From Alphaproteobacteria bacterium (GTDB lineage Bacteria > Pseudomonadota > Alphaproteobacteria > Rhodobacterales > Rhodobacteraceae): a stretch of DNA of 64,000 nt. Below are positions 27,566-37,017 of this stretch, in pieces; the stretch's first letter is position 1; each line of letters opens with the position of its first letter. The notes beneath the pieces were generated by a model. The model was given only the letters and a program-made list of their open reading frames with translations. It made no database searches and had not been told where the DNA came from. Location: assembly GCA_030431825.1 (NCBI GenBank), contig JAUIIJ010000016.1:22437-86436 (forward strand), read 5' to 3'. The position numbers and the translations under genes were made by a program.

Positions 27566-28759
27566 TCATGTGACCGCCGCGCGGGTCTTGTATTCGGCGC
27601 GGTCCCACAGCCGGTTCTGCATGACATCCCGAATGATCGCGACGGCGGCGTGTACATCGTCGGCGTCGATATAGAGTGGGGTAAAGCCAAATCGCATGAT
27701 GTCCGGCGCGCGAAAATCGCCGATCACTCCGCGGGCGATCAGGGCCTGCATCGCGGCATAGCCATGCTCAAAGCGGAACGAGACCTGGCTGCCGCGTCCG
27801 GCGGCGTCGCGCGGGCTGGCCAGGGTCAGCATAGGACAGGAGGCCTCGATCGCGGATATGAACTGATCGCAGAGGGCAATCGAAGCCGCACGGACATCCC
27901 GCATATCCGCCATGTCCCAGATGTCCAGCGCGGTGTCCAGCGCCGCCAGTTGGATGATGGGCGGCGTGCCAACGCGCATCCGCTCGACCCCCTGACCGGG
28001 GCGATAGCTTTGCTCGAACGCGAAGGGCGCGTCATGACCCAGCCAGCCGGACAGGGCAGGGACCGCCCGCTCCGCGTGACGCGGCGCGACATAGATGAAA
28101 GCCGGCGCACCCGGCCCGCCATTGAGGTATTTGTAGGTGCAGCCGACGGCGAAGTCGGCTCCGGCACCGGAAACGTCCACCGGGACCGCACCTGCCGTAT
28201 GCGCAAGGTCCCAGACCGTGATCACGCCGGCGTCATGCGCACGCCGCGTCAACTCCGCCATGTCGTGCAATCGCCCGGTGCGGTAATCGACCTCGGTCAG
28301 CATCATAACCGCAATCTCGTCGTTTATGGCCTCTTCCACCGCGTCCGGATCGACCACGCGCAATTCGTGACCCCGGCCAAGGCTGCGCAACAATCCTTCG
28401 GCCATGTAGAGATCGGACGGGAAGTTGCCGCTGTCACTGAGCACCACGCGGCGATCCGGGTTCATCTCGAGCGCGGCGGCAAGGGCCTGGTAGACCTTGA
28501 TCGACAGGGTGTCTCCCAGCACCACCTGGCCCGGTTCGGCCCCGATCAGCTTGCCCACCCGATCGCCCAGGGCCATCGGCATCGCCATCCATCCGGCCTT
28601 GTTCCATCCGGTGATCAGCATCTTGCCCCATTCGTCGCTCAGCATCCGGGCCACACGTCCCTGTGCCGCCCGGGGCAGCGGACCCAGCGAGTTGCCATCC
28701 AGATACAGAATGCCCTCGGGAATTTCGAACATTGCCTTTGTGGCTGCAAAATCGGTCAT
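27566..28759 (-). CDS. kynU: Kynureninase
   Basis: PLP enzyme that cleaves kynurenine to anthranilate and alanine. 397 residues. [15 protein letters not shown] near residue 18 and the PLP-lysine motif [15 protein letters not shown] near residue 200 are diagnostic, with the cofactor-binding [14 protein letters not shown] before it. GGAAAG precedes the ATG. Together with kynA it forms the aerobic tryptophan-to-anthranilate branch. An arylformamidase (kynB), the step between them, is not in the window. Confidence 0.95.
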   Translation of the reverse strand: MTDFAATKAMFEIPEGILYLDGNSLGPLPRAAQGRVARMLSDEWGKMLITGWNKAGWMAMPMALGDRVGKLIGAEPGQVVLGDTLSIKVYQALAAALEMNPDRRVVLSDSGNFPSDLYMAEGLLRSLGRGHELRVVDPDAVEEAINDEIAVMMLTEVDYRTGRLHDMAELTRRAHDAGVITVWDLAHTAGAVPVDVSGAGADFAVGCTYKYLNGGPGAPAFIYVAPRHAERAVPALSGWLGHDAPFAFEQSYRPGQGVERMRVGTPPIIQLAALDTALDIWDMADMRDVRAASIALCDQFISAIEASCPMLTLASPRDAAGRGSQVSFRFEHGYAAMQALIARGVIGDFRAPDIMRFGFTPLYIDADDVHAAVAIIRDVMQNRLWDRAEYKTRAAVT

Positions 28760-28808
28760 TGGTCTTTCCTGGTTGATGGCGGTGCGCAGGTCCGGGCGCG
28801 GGCGTGTC

Positions 28809-29561
28809 TCACATCTGGCCTCCGGCGATCTCGATCACCTGGCCGTTCACGCTCTCCGATCCCGGACGCACGAGCCACATGGCGGCGGCGGCCACCTCTT
28901 CGGGTGCGATCAAGCGCTTGTGCCGGTTGGCGCTGACCATGACCGCGCGGGCGTCGTCCGCGCTGATCCCGGCGCGCTTGGCGATGTTGTCGGTGTTGCG
29001 TTCGACGATCGGCGTATCGACATAGGCGGGGCAGATGGCGTTGAAGGTTATCGGTTTGCCCAGGTAATCCTCGCTCAGTGCCCGCGTCAGTCCGATCAGC
29101 CCGTGTTTTGACGCGGTATAACAGGCTGCGCCCGGCAATCCCCTGACCCCGGCAATCGACGCCATCGTGATGACCCGTCCCCAGTCGGTCCCGCGCATGC
29201 TGTGCAGGCATTCGCGGATGGTCAGAAAAGCGCCATCCAGATTGGTCGCCATCATGTTGCGCCAGAAGTCCAGCGTGGTCTTGTGGACCGCGCGGCCTTC
29301 GGCAATGCCGGCATTGGCCACGCAAATCTGCACCGGGCCACGGGCATCGACCGCCGCCGCGACCTTGGACATAACGTCGTCTTCGTCGCGCACATCCATC
29401 GCCATGCCGAAGAGACCGTCGCCGGCGACCTCGTCGAGCACCTCCTGTCGCCGCCCGGTGATCGTCACCCGTGCGCCATCTGCCGCAAGCGCCCGCGCGA
29501 TGGCCAGCCCGATCCCGGTGCCGCCGCCGGTGACGATCGCGTGTTTTCCCTCAAGTGTCAT
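28809..29561 (-). CDS. Short-chain dehydrogenase/reductase in the kynurenine cluster
   Basis: A 250-residue classical SDR: TGGGTGIGLAIARAL near residue 11, the NAG motif in ANAGIAEG, Ser in ITMASIAGVRG and the Tyr-Lys pair in CYTASKHGLIG. It resembles 3-hydroxybutyrate dehydrogenase and FabG. The start at 29561 (MTLEGKHAIVTG) is where the fold begins. It is the first gene of the kynU-kynA run, 49 bases before kynU. Its role in tryptophan breakdown is not evident from sequence. Confidence 0.85.
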   Translation of the reverse strand: MTLEGKHAIVTGGGTGIGLAIARALAADGARVTITGRRQEVLDEVAGDGLFGMAMDVRDEDDVMSKVAAAVDARGPVQICVANAGIAEGRAVHKTTLDFWRNMMATNLDGAFLTIRECLHSMRGTDWGRVITMASIAGVRGLPGAACYTASKHGLIGLTRALSEDYLGKPITFNAICPAYVDTPIVERNTDNIAKRAGISADDARAVMVSANRHKRLIAPEEVAAAAMWLVRPGSESVNGQVIEIAGGQM

Positions 29562-29737
29562 GCGGGTCCTCCCTTGCCTCGCTGTTACCCTATCGGCTCG
29601 CGCTCCGGACACAAGCGCACCCCGCCACGGGTTTGGTGATCGCTACGAATGGCCGGGTGGAAACGGGACGCGATTCAGGTACACATTCGCAGGTGGTAAA
29701 CCATGCAAGGAGTCGCCCATCCGGCGAAGATGATCCG

Positions 29738-30187
29738 ATGAAATGGATTGATGTTCCCCCGGTCTGGCTCTTGGGCTGCGTCGCGCTTGCCTGGGTTCAG
29801 TCGACGTATTTTTCCTACGGGTTGGGTTTCGGCGGCAAGTGGGCCGATCTGCTCGGCGGAATGATGATCGGCGGAGGGCTGCTGCTGATGGTGCTCGCCG
29901 TGAGCGAATTCCGCAGGCATGCGACCACGATCAACCCGCATGGGACGCCGGGCAGGCTGATCCAGTCGGGTATTTTCTCACGAACCCGCAACCCGATCTA
30001 CGTGGGCGACGCGCTTGTGCTGGCGGGCCTCATCCTGCGATTTGACGCGGTGCTGTCGCTGCCGCTGGTGCCGATTTTCGTCTGGGTGATAGAAAAGCGT
30101 TTCATTCTTCCGGAAGAAGATAGATTGCGGCGCATTTTCCGGATGGATTTTGCCCGCTACGAAAGAAAAGTGCGCAGATGGGTGTGA
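29738..30187 (+). CDS. Isoprenylcysteine carboxyl methyltransferase-like membrane protein
   Basis: 149 residues, integral membrane. Hydrophobic helices lie at about residues 7-27, 36-56 and 95-115. The C-terminal motif TRNPIYVGDALVLAGL, preceded by a GxL-x6-G-type turn (GRLIQSGIFSR), is that of the ICMT/PEMT superfamily, which methylates carboxyl or lipid groups using S-adenosylmethionine. ICMT-like proteins are frequent in bacteria that have no prenylated proteins, so the substrate is open. A weak ribosome site precedes the ATG. Monocistronic, upstream of pntA. Confidence 0.85.
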   Translation: MKWIDVPPVWLLGCVALAWVQSTYFSYGLGFGGKWADLLGGMMIGGGLLLMVLAVSEFRRHATTINPHGTPGRLIQSGIFSRTRNPIYVGDALVLAGLILRFDAVLSLPLVPIFVWVIEKRFILPEEDRLRRIFRMDFARYERKVRRWV

Positions 30188-30310
30188 GCAAGTAACATTT
30201 TTGACACGCGACAGTCTGCGCAGCTTGCGCAAGTTTGTTGCGCAAGGTAGTGAAGCGGCCAGAAATTAGGCCATATTGCGCCCGAACCGGGCAAATCAGG
30301 GGGACTTGGA

Positions 30311-31885
30311 TTGAAGATAGGAACGCCGAAGGAAATTCACGAGGGCGAACATCGTGTCGCCATGACGCCCGAAAGCGCGGCGCAGCTTCAGAAGCTGGGA
30401 CATGAATGCCTGATCGAAACCGGCGCAGGGCTTGAGGCCGGCTTTTCGGATGCGGCCTATGAGGCCGCAGGCGTCGAAGTGGTCAAGACCGCGGCCGCCC
30501 TTTACAAGGCCTCTGATGTCGTGGCCAAGGTGCGCCCGCCCACGGAAACCGAAGTCAAGCGGCTTCGCAAGGGCCAGACGCTGATTTCGTTCTTCTACCC
30601 GGGTTCCAACGAGGAGTTGATGGGCAAGGCCGCCGAAAAGGGCGCAACCGTCATCGCCATGGACATGGTGCCACGGATCAGCCGCGCCCAGAAGATGGAC
30701 GCGCTGTCGTCGATGGCCAATATTGCGGGCTACCGCGCGGTCATCGAGGCGGGGAACAATTTCGGTCGCTTCTTCACCGGTCAGGTGACGGCGGCGGGCA
30801 AGGTTCCCCCGGCCAAGGTGCTGGTGGTTGGTGCCGGTGTGGCGGGGCTGGCCGCGATCGGGACTGCGACGTCGCTGGGCGCGATTACCTATGCCTTTGA
30901 CGTACGTCCCGAAGTTGCGGAGCAGATCGAATCCATGGGGGCCGAGTTCGTGTTCCTCGAGTTCGACGAGTCCGAGTTGCCCGATGGTGCGGCGACCGGA
31001 GGCTATGCGCCGCCGTCCAGCCCCGAATTCCAGGCCAAGCAGCTTGAAAAATTCCGCGAAATTGCACCGGACATGGATATCGTCATCACCACGGCCCTGA
31101 TCCCGAACCGGCCCGCGCCGGTGCTGTGGACCAAGGACATGGTCGAGTCGATGAAACCCGGCAGCGTGATCGTCGACCTTGCCGCCGAACGTGGCGGCAA
31201 TTGTGAACTGACCGTGATGGACGAAAAAATCGTGACCGATAACGGGGTTACGATTATCGGCTATACCGATTTCCCGTCGCGCATGGCGGCGCAGAGCTCG
31301 ACGCTCTATGCCAACAACATCCGTCACATGATGGCCGACCTGACGCCTGAAAAGGACGGGGCGATCAATCATGACATGGAAGATGACGTCATCCGTGGCG
31401 CCACCATCACCCATGACAAGGAAGTCACCTTCCCGCCGCCACCGCCCAAGGTGCAGGCGATCGCGGCCAAGCCCAAGGAAAAACCCAAGGAACTGAGCGC
31501 GGAAGAAAAACGCGCGCAGGAAGTGGCCGAGTTCAAGGCCCAGACCAAGCAACAGGTGACGCTGATCGCGGTGGGCGCGGTGGTGCTGCTCGCGGTCGGT
31601 CTGGTTGCACCGGCGAGCTTCATGCAGCATTTCATCGTCTTCGTGCTCTCGGTGTTTGTCGGGTTCCAGGTGATCTGGAACGTGTCGCACTCGCTGCACA
31701 CGCCGCTGATGGCCGTCACGAATGCGATCAGCTCGATCATCATCCTCGGGGCGCTGATGCAGATCGGCTCAAGCAGCTTCCTCGTGATCATACTTGCCGC
31801 GCTTTCCATTTTCATGGCGGGGATCAATATCTTCGGCGGCTTTCTTGTCACCCGGCGGATGCTCGCCATGTTCCAGAAATCCTGA
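30311..31885 (+). CDS. pntA: NAD(P) transhydrogenase subunit alpha
   Basis: Proton-translocating transhydrogenase subunit that binds NAD(H) and couples hydride transfer to NADP with proton flow. 524 residues, in one chain. The soluble NAD domain is first (MKIGTPKEIHEGEHRVAMTP; VLVVGAGVAGLAAIGTAT near residue 174); four C-terminal membrane helices begin near residue 420. The start is TTG at 30311, seven bases after AGGGGA. The next methionine at codon 18 would cut the conserved KIGTPKE segment, so TTG is required. Confidence 0.95.
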   Translation: MKIGTPKEIHEGEHRVAMTPESAAQLQKLGHECLIETGAGLEAGFSDAAYEAAGVEVVKTAAALYKASDVVAKVRPPTETEVKRLRKGQTLISFFYPGSNEELMGKAAEKGATVIAMDMVPRISRAQKMDALSSMANIAGYRAVIEAGNNFGRFFTGQVTAAGKVPPAKVLVVGAGVAGLAAIGTATSLGAITYAFDVRPEVAEQIESMGAEFVFLEFDESELPDGAATGGYAPPSSPEFQAKQLEKFREIAPDMDIVITTALIPNRPAPVLWTKDMVESMKPGSVIVDLAAERGGNCELTVMDEKIVTDNGVTIIGYTDFPSRMAAQSSTLYANNIRHMMADLTPEKDGAINHDMEDDVIRGATITHDKEVTFPPPPPKVQAIAAKPKEKPKELSAEEKRAQEVAEFKAQTKQQVTLIAVGAVVLLAVGLVAPASFMQHFIVFVLSVFVGFQVIWNVSHSLHTPLMAVTNAISSIIILGALMQIGSSSFLVIILAALSIFMAGINIFGGFLVTRRMLAMFQKS

Positions 31886-31897
31886 GGAGGCCGTAGC

Positions 31898-33331
31898 ATG
31901 GAATTCGGATTCACGACGGCGGCCTATGTGGTCGCGGCAGTTCTCTTCATCCTGTCGCTGGGCGGCCTTTCCGGCCAGGAGAGCGCGAAACGCGCTGTCT
32001 GGTACGGTATCGTGGGCATGGCGCTGGCGATCTTTGCCACGCTGATCGGGCCCGGCTCGGGTCTCTGGCTGTTGTCGCTCCTGTTGATCGCTGCCGGTGG
32101 CGCGATCGGCTATGTGGTGGCACAGCGCGTGCAGATGACCGAGATGCCCCAACTGGTCGCGGCGATGCACAGCCTCGTCGGCCTTGCGGCGGTCTTCGTC
32201 GGCTTCAACGCGCATTTCGAACTGGGCAACGTGCTGGCGATGGACGACGCCGCCAGGAAATCTCTCGACGGGTTTGCGGCGCTTCTGGCCAAGAAGGACG
32301 CGGTCGAGATCAACATCCTTCGCGTCGAACTGTTCCTCGGCATCTTCATCGGTGCGATCACCTTTACCGGATCGGTCATCGCCTATGGCAAACTGGCAGG
32401 CAAGGTGACCTCTGCGGCGACCAAGCTGCCCGGCGGTCACGCTCTGAATGCCGGCGCGGCGGCGTTGTCGCTGATCTGTCTCATCTGGTATTTCAACACC
32501 GGTGGCTTCCTGCCGCTGCTGCTGATGACGCTTGCGGCGCTCTTCATCGGCTACCACCTGATCATGGGTATCGGCGGTGCCGACATGCCGGTCGTGGTGT
32601 CGATGCTGAACAGCTACTCGGGCTGGGCCGCGGCGGCGATCGGCTTCTCGCTGGGCAACGATCTGCTGATCGTGGTCGGCGCGCTGGTCGGTTCGTCGGG
32701 TGCGATCCTGTCCTATATCATGTGCAAGGCGATGAACCGTCACTTTGTCAGCGTGATCCTTGGCGGTTTCGGCGGCACCTCTGGCCCTGCCATGGAAGTC
32801 GAGGGCGAACAGGTCGCGATCGAGGCCGACGGCGTGGCGCAGGCGCTGAACGATGCCGACAGCATCATCATCATTCCGGGCTACGGAATGGCGGTTGCGC
32901 AGGCTCAGCAATCGGTCAGCGAACTCGTCCGCAAGCTGCGCGCCAAGGGCAAGAACGTGCGTTTCGCGATCCACCCGGTTGCCGGACGTCTGCCGGGGCA
33001 CATGAACGTGCTTCTTGCCGAGGCCAAGGTGCCCTATGATATCGTGCTGGAAATGGACGAGATCAATGATGACTTCCCCGAAACCGATGTTGCCATCGTG
33101 ATCGGCTCGAACGACATCGTGAACCCGGCGGCGCAGGAAGATCCCAACAGCCCCATCGCCGGCATGCCGGTGCTGGAATGCTGGAAGGCCAAGCAGGTCT
33201 TTGTCTCCAAACGCGGTCAGGGCACCGGCTATTCCGGCATCGAGAATCCGCTGTTCTTCAAGGAGAACACCCGGATGTTCTACGGTGACGCGAAAGAGTC
33301 GCTCGACAAGCTGCTGCCGATGATCGAGTGA
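31898..33331 (+). CDS. pntB: NAD(P) transhydrogenase subunit beta
   Basis: Partner of PntA: it holds the NADP(H)-binding domain and most membrane helices. 477 residues. About nine hydrophobic helices fill residues 5-260. The NADP domain at the C-terminus has [14 protein letters not shown] near residue 324 and [13 protein letters not shown] near residue 402. A GAGGAGG ribosome site lies close to the ATG, 12 bases after the pntA stop, and a strong hairpin follows the gene. Confidence 0.96.
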   Translation: MEFGFTTAAYVVAAVLFILSLGGLSGQESAKRAVWYGIVGMALAIFATLIGPGSGLWLLSLLLIAAGGAIGYVVAQRVQMTEMPQLVAAMHSLVGLAAVFVGFNAHFELGNVLAMDDAARKSLDGFAALLAKKDAVEINILRVELFLGIFIGAITFTGSVIAYGKLAGKVTSAATKLPGGHALNAGAAALSLICLIWYFNTGGFLPLLLMTLAALFIGYHLIMGIGGADMPVVVSMLNSYSGWAAAAIGFSLGNDLLIVVGALVGSSGAILSYIMCKAMNRHFVSVILGGFGGTSGPAMEVEGEQVAIEADGVAQALNDADSIIIIPGYGMAVAQAQQSVSELVRKLRAKGKNVRFAIHPVAGRLPGHMNVLLAEAKVPYDIVLEMDEINDDFPETDVAIVIGSNDIVNPAAQEDPNSPIAGMPVLECWKAKQVFVSKRGQGTGYSGIENPLFFKENTRMFYGDAKESLDKLLPMIE

Positions 33332-33354
33332 CCTGACGCAACGCGACGAAAATG

Positions 33355-33387
33355 AGCCCCTGCCGGACATCCGGCGGGGGCTTTTTC
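33355..33387 (+). terminator. Rho-independent terminator after pntB
   Basis: AGCCCCTGCCGG, a four-base loop, then CCGGCGGGGGCT with one wobble pair, followed by TTTTTC. It lies 24 bases past the pntB stop. The clearest intrinsic terminator in the window. Confidence 0.85.
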
Positions 33388-33619
33388 ATTTCAGCATGCG
33401 GTGTGTCATCAAGGCGGGCCGGCCATTCAAGCCACTGAAATTGCGGCGGAGAAACGGATTGCGCCATGTTTCTTGCCCAGGCGACCGGCCACGTCCTATT
33501 TTCAGGCAGTTGCGTTTCTACGGCCCAGGTATACCAATGTATTCCTTTAACTGATTGAATTTATATGGTTTAGCGCCAATCGCACCCGGATTTTGCGGGC
33601 GCTCTGACAGGACGGTCCG

Positions 33620-34900
33620 ATGCCCCCAATCGAAGATCACCCTTTACGCTATCGGCTGGCAAACGAATTGCATGCCCGCCCGTTTCCTGAAATCCAAGCG
33701 GGCAGCAGCGTCGTGTTCGTCGCGATCAAGCAACCGAACGAAGCGGTCAGCCGTGATCGGGGCGCGGATCTGTCCCACCTGATCGCGCTGCTGGATCGTC
33801 ACGGCGCGCCACATCCGCAGCCCGGTGCGACGCATTACAGCAACCGCATCGGTCAGCACGTCCTGAAATGGGAGCAGCATACGGAATTCGTAAGCTACAC
33901 CGCCTATCGCGACGGCGTGTCGAGCCGCCCGTTCGACCCGGCCGATTTCGAAGTGTTTCCCGAAGATTGGCTTGAGACCGCGCCGGGACAGCGGATCACC
34001 TCGGCGATGGTCCGGGTCGAGGCCCGGCCTGCTGACCAGGAGATCACGCGCAAGCTGGCCGACTGGTTCGTGCCCGAGAGCACGGCCATCGCGCATGTGC
34101 TGGACGAGAGTGCGATCATGTCGGGCGATTTCCGCATCGACCCCGCAGGACATTTGCGCTTCGCCGTTTTCGTGGCTGAGCAGACCAGCGAGTCGCGCAT
34201 CGGTCGGCTGATCCAGCGCATCTGCGAAATCGAAACCTATAAATCCATGTCGATGCTCGGGTTTTCCCGCGCCAGAGAGATGTCGGCGCAGATTGCGCAG
34301 CTCGACAACAACCTCGCGGCGCTGATGACGGAAATGACCCGGGGCACAACGCCGCCGGAAGTGATCCTGCCCGAGCTGTTGTCGATTTCCTCGCAGCTCG
34401 AGACCCTGGCGGCGAATTCGTCGTTCCGGTTCGGTGCGACCGGAGCCTATGAGGCATTGGTCAACCAGCGTATCCGGGTGTTGCGTGAAACGCGGTTTCA
34501 CGGGCGACAGACATTTGGCGAGTTCATGATGCGCCGTTATGCGCCCGCGATGCGCACCGTCAAATCAACCGAGACACGGCTGCAATCGCTGGCCGACCGG
34601 GCGATCCGGGCGGGCGATCTGTTGCGAACCCGCGTTGACGTCGAGCGCAGCGCGCAGAACCAGGCCCTGCTTGAGAGCATGGACCGCCGCGCCGATCTGC
34701 AACTGCGCCTGCAGCATACGGTCGAGGGGTTGTCGGTGGTGGCCATCAGCTATTACGCCGTTTCGCTGGCCGGATACCTGCTCTATCCGCTCGCCGGCGC
34801 GACCGGACTCAGCAAGGGAATGCTGACCGCGCTGGTGACGCTGCCGGTGATCGCGATGGTCTGGTGGATGGTGCGCCGCATTCGCCGCAGGATGGAGTGA
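33620..34900 (+). CDS. DUF3422 family membrane protein
   Basis: 426 residues. DUF3422 is a proteobacterial family of unknown function. The start MPPIEDHPLRYRLANELHARPFP and the central ETYKSMSMLGFSRAREM are family-typical. Most of the chain is soluble and helical. Two hydrophobic helices near residues 372-420 (SVVAISYYAVSLAGYLLYPL; ALVTLPVIAMVWWMV) anchor the C-terminus in the membrane. Divergent and convergent neighbours are unrelated; it is probably transcribed alone. Confidence 0.88.
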   Translation: MPPIEDHPLRYRLANELHARPFPEIQAGSSVVFVAIKQPNEAVSRDRGADLSHLIALLDRHGAPHPQPGATHYSNRIGQHVLKWEQHTEFVSYTAYRDGVSSRPFDPADFEVFPEDWLETAPGQRITSAMVRVEARPADQEITRKLADWFVPESTAIAHVLDESAIMSGDFRIDPAGHLRFAVFVAEQTSESRIGRLIQRICEIETYKSMSMLGFSRAREMSAQIAQLDNNLAALMTEMTRGTTPPEVILPELLSISSQLETLAANSSFRFGATGAYEALVNQRIRVLRETRFHGRQTFGEFMMRRYAPAMRTVKSTETRLQSLADRAIRAGDLLRTRVDVERSAQNQALLESMDRRADLQLRLQHTVEGLSVVAISYYAVSLAGYLLYPLAGATGLSKGMLTALVTLPVIAMVWWMVRRIRRRME

Positions 34901-34937
34901 CGCGGGCGGCGGCATGAGAGGCCGGAGGGCGGCTTGC

Positions 34938-35924
34938 TCATCTGCCGCGAATACGCGGGTCCAGCGCATCGCGCAGCCCGTCACCGAGGTAATTGACGCT
35001 GAGCACGGTCAGCGAAATCGCCACACCCGGCCAGATCACCCGTTCGGGATAATCCTGGAGATAGTCCGTGCCGTCGAAAAGCAGCCGCCCCCAGGTCGGG
35101 AAATCCGGTGGAAAGCCGAGGCCGAGGAACGACAGGCTGCTTTCGGTGATGATCGCGGTGGCAATTCCCAGCGTCGCCGAGACCATGATCGGGCTGAGTA
35201 CATTGGGCAGGATATGCCGCGCGATCATCTTGCTGTCGGTGGTGCCGATGCTGCGGGCCGCCAGAACGAATTCCCGTTCCTTCAATGCCAGTACATCGCC
35301 ACGAACGATGCGGGCGGTGGGCATCCAGCTGGTGATGCCGATGGCGCAGACGATCAGGATGAAGATGCCCTGTTCCGCGCCGAACGCCGCGCTGAGCGGT
35401 TCGCGAAAGAGCAGCATCATCACCAGCAGCAGCGGCAGGAGAGGCAGGGCGAGGAACAGGTCCGTCAGCCGCATCAACGGGCCGTCGAGCCTGCGAAAAT
35501 AGCCGGCGATCACACCGACGAAGGATCCGAGGAACAGCGCCAGCAGCATTGCCGTCATGCCCACGGAAACCGAGGTTTGCCCCCCCGACATCATGCGCGA
35601 CAGGATATCACGCCCCAGCTGGTCCGTGCCGAAGGGATGCGCCAGGCTTGGTCCCTGGTTGCGGGCGCGAATGTCGATCTGGGTCGGCTCGATGGTCCAG
35701 ACATAAGGACCGAGATAAACCGCCAGGATGATCAGCAGGAACAGGATACCGCCCCAGAGCGCGCCCTTGTGGGTCTTGAACTGATCCCACACATCCAGCC
35801 ACTGGCTGCGCGGCGGGCGGTCCGGCATGGGGCCGCTTGCAGCGGTCGCGCCCGGATCATGCGCGGCGAGCGAGGCGATTTCGTCGACCGGATCGGATGA
35901 CCTGTCGTGTCGCGGCTCAGTCAT
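34938..35924 (-). CDS. Peptide ABC transporter permease (OppC/DppC type)
   Basis: 328 residues, inner-membrane permease. After a hydrophilic N-terminus of about 60 residues come the first helix (ALWGGILFLLIILAVYLGPY) and a block of five more. The loop PFGTDQLGRDILSRMM is typical of OppC/DppC. The ATPase-contact EAA loop is around EFVLAARSIGTTDSKMIARH. The start at 35924 overlaps the upstream permease stop by eight bases. Works with the genes at 35917, 37018 and 38979. Confidence 0.93.
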   Translation of the reverse strand: MTEPRHDRSSDPVDEIASLAAHDPGATAASGPMPDRPPRSQWLDVWDQFKTHKGALWGGILFLLIILAVYLGPYVWTIEPTQIDIRARNQGPSLAHPFGTDQLGRDILSRMMSGGQTSVSVGMTAMLLALFLGSFVGVIAGYFRRLDGPLMRLTDLFLALPLLPLLLVMMLLFREPLSAAFGAEQGIFILIVCAIGITSWMPTARIVRGDVLALKEREFVLAARSIGTTDSKMIARHILPNVLSPIMVSATLGIATAIITESSLSFLGLGFPPDFPTWGRLLFDGTDYLQDYPERVIWPGVAISLTVLSVNYLGDGLRDALDPRIRGR

Positions 35925-36924
35925 AGCGGATCCTCGGGTCAAGAATGCCGTAAAGAACATCGGCAATCAGGTTGAACAGAACGATCAGCACGGCAAAGAT
36001 GAAGGCCAGTGTCTGAACCATCGGCAGGTCGTTCGCCTGAATGGAACTGATCAGCAACTGGCCGATGCCGTTCACCTTGAACACCTGCTCGGTGATGATG
36101 GCACCGCCAAAGATCGCGGGGACGCCCAGGGCGATCACCGTCACCACCGGGATCATCGAGTTGCGCAGCACATGCACCATGACGACGAAATACTCGCTGA
36201 TGCCCTTGGCGCGGGCGGTGCGCACGTAATCCTGATTGAGGTTGTCCAGCATCGAGGCGCGCATGAAGCGGCTGATCTGTGCGGTGATCTGCAGGGCGAG
36301 CACCATGACCGGCATGATCATCTGTCGCAATTGCACGACAAAGCTGTTCCAGTCGGTGACCTCGTGGGTGGTGTCGTAGATCGAGGGGAACCAGCCGAGA
36401 TTGACCGAGAAGATGACGATCACCAGCACCCCCGAGAAGAATGGCGGCACCGAAAAGCCGATCATCGACACGAAGGTGCCGGCCTGATCGAACCATGAAT
36501 ATTGCCGGTAGGCCGAGTATATGCCGATGGGCAGGGCGATCAGGATACCCACGACATAGGCGGTGCCCACCACCCAGAGGGTTTGCGGAATGCGCTGGAC
36601 CACGATGTCCATGACCGGCGAGCGGGTTTGCCAGCTCAGCACGCGCAGCTTGCCATCCGCCAGTTGGGTGCCGAACACATTGTCGATTAGGATCTGCGGT
36701 TCGATCCAGAAAAACTGCACCATCCATTTCCAGAAACGTACCGGAACCGGTTCACCCAGCCCGAGCGCCCTGCGCATCTCTTCCCTGACCTCCACCGGCA
36801 CCGTCAGCGGCACCTGCGACATCGGGTCCCCGGGTGCCAGTTCCAGCAACAGGAAGATGATCAGGCTGATGAAGAGAAGCGTCGGTACTGCCAGGACCAG
36901 TCGTCGAATCGTGAAGGTCAGCAT
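35917..36924 (-). CDS. Peptide ABC transporter permease (OppB/DppB type)
   Basis: 335 residues. The N-terminus MLTFTIRRLVLAVPTLLFIS is the usual first helix of DppB-like permeases, followed by a GDPMS segment (ELAPGDPMSQV). The EAA loop is around RTARAKGISEYFVVMVHVLR near residue 235, and the C-terminus ends LYGILDPRIRYD. It starts 93 bases after the substrate-binding gene, with a hairpin in the gap, and its end overlaps the next permease. Confidence 0.93.
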   Translation of the reverse strand: MLTFTIRRLVLAVPTLLFISLIIFLLLELAPGDPMSQVPLTVPVEVREEMRRALGLGEPVPVRFWKWMVQFFWIEPQILIDNVFGTQLADGKLRVLSWQTRSPVMDIVVQRIPQTLWVVGTAYVVGILIALPIGIYSAYRQYSWFDQAGTFVSMIGFSVPPFFSGVLVIVIFSVNLGWFPSIYDTTHEVTDWNSFVVQLRQMIMPVMVLALQITAQISRFMRASMLDNLNQDYVRTARAKGISEYFVVMVHVLRNSMIPVVTVIALGVPAIFGGAIITEQVFKVNGIGQLLISSIQANDLPMVQTLAFIFAVLIVLFNLIADVLYGILDPRIRYD

Positions 36925-36960
36925 TCAATTGCCCTTGCGGCTTGTTCTTGTTGCGACGGT

Positions 36961-36990
36961 GCCGCGCCCCGAAAGGAATGGGGACGCGGC
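36961..36990 (-). terminator. Intercistronic hairpin between binding protein and permeases
   Basis: GCCGCG and CCCC pair with GGGG and CGCGGC across a nine-base loop and one bulge. In the minus-strand transcript it lies between the substrate-binding gene and the first permease. Such hairpins commonly stabilise the upstream mRNA, or partly terminate, so the binding protein outnumbers the permeases. Confidence 0.5.
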
Positions 36991-37017
36991 AGGTCGGCGG
37001 ATCAGGCAGCAGGGCCG

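Noticed and set aside
31769..33370. Long minus-strand frame opposite pntB
   Set aside because: His/Arg/Asp-rich shadow without family features or ribosome site.
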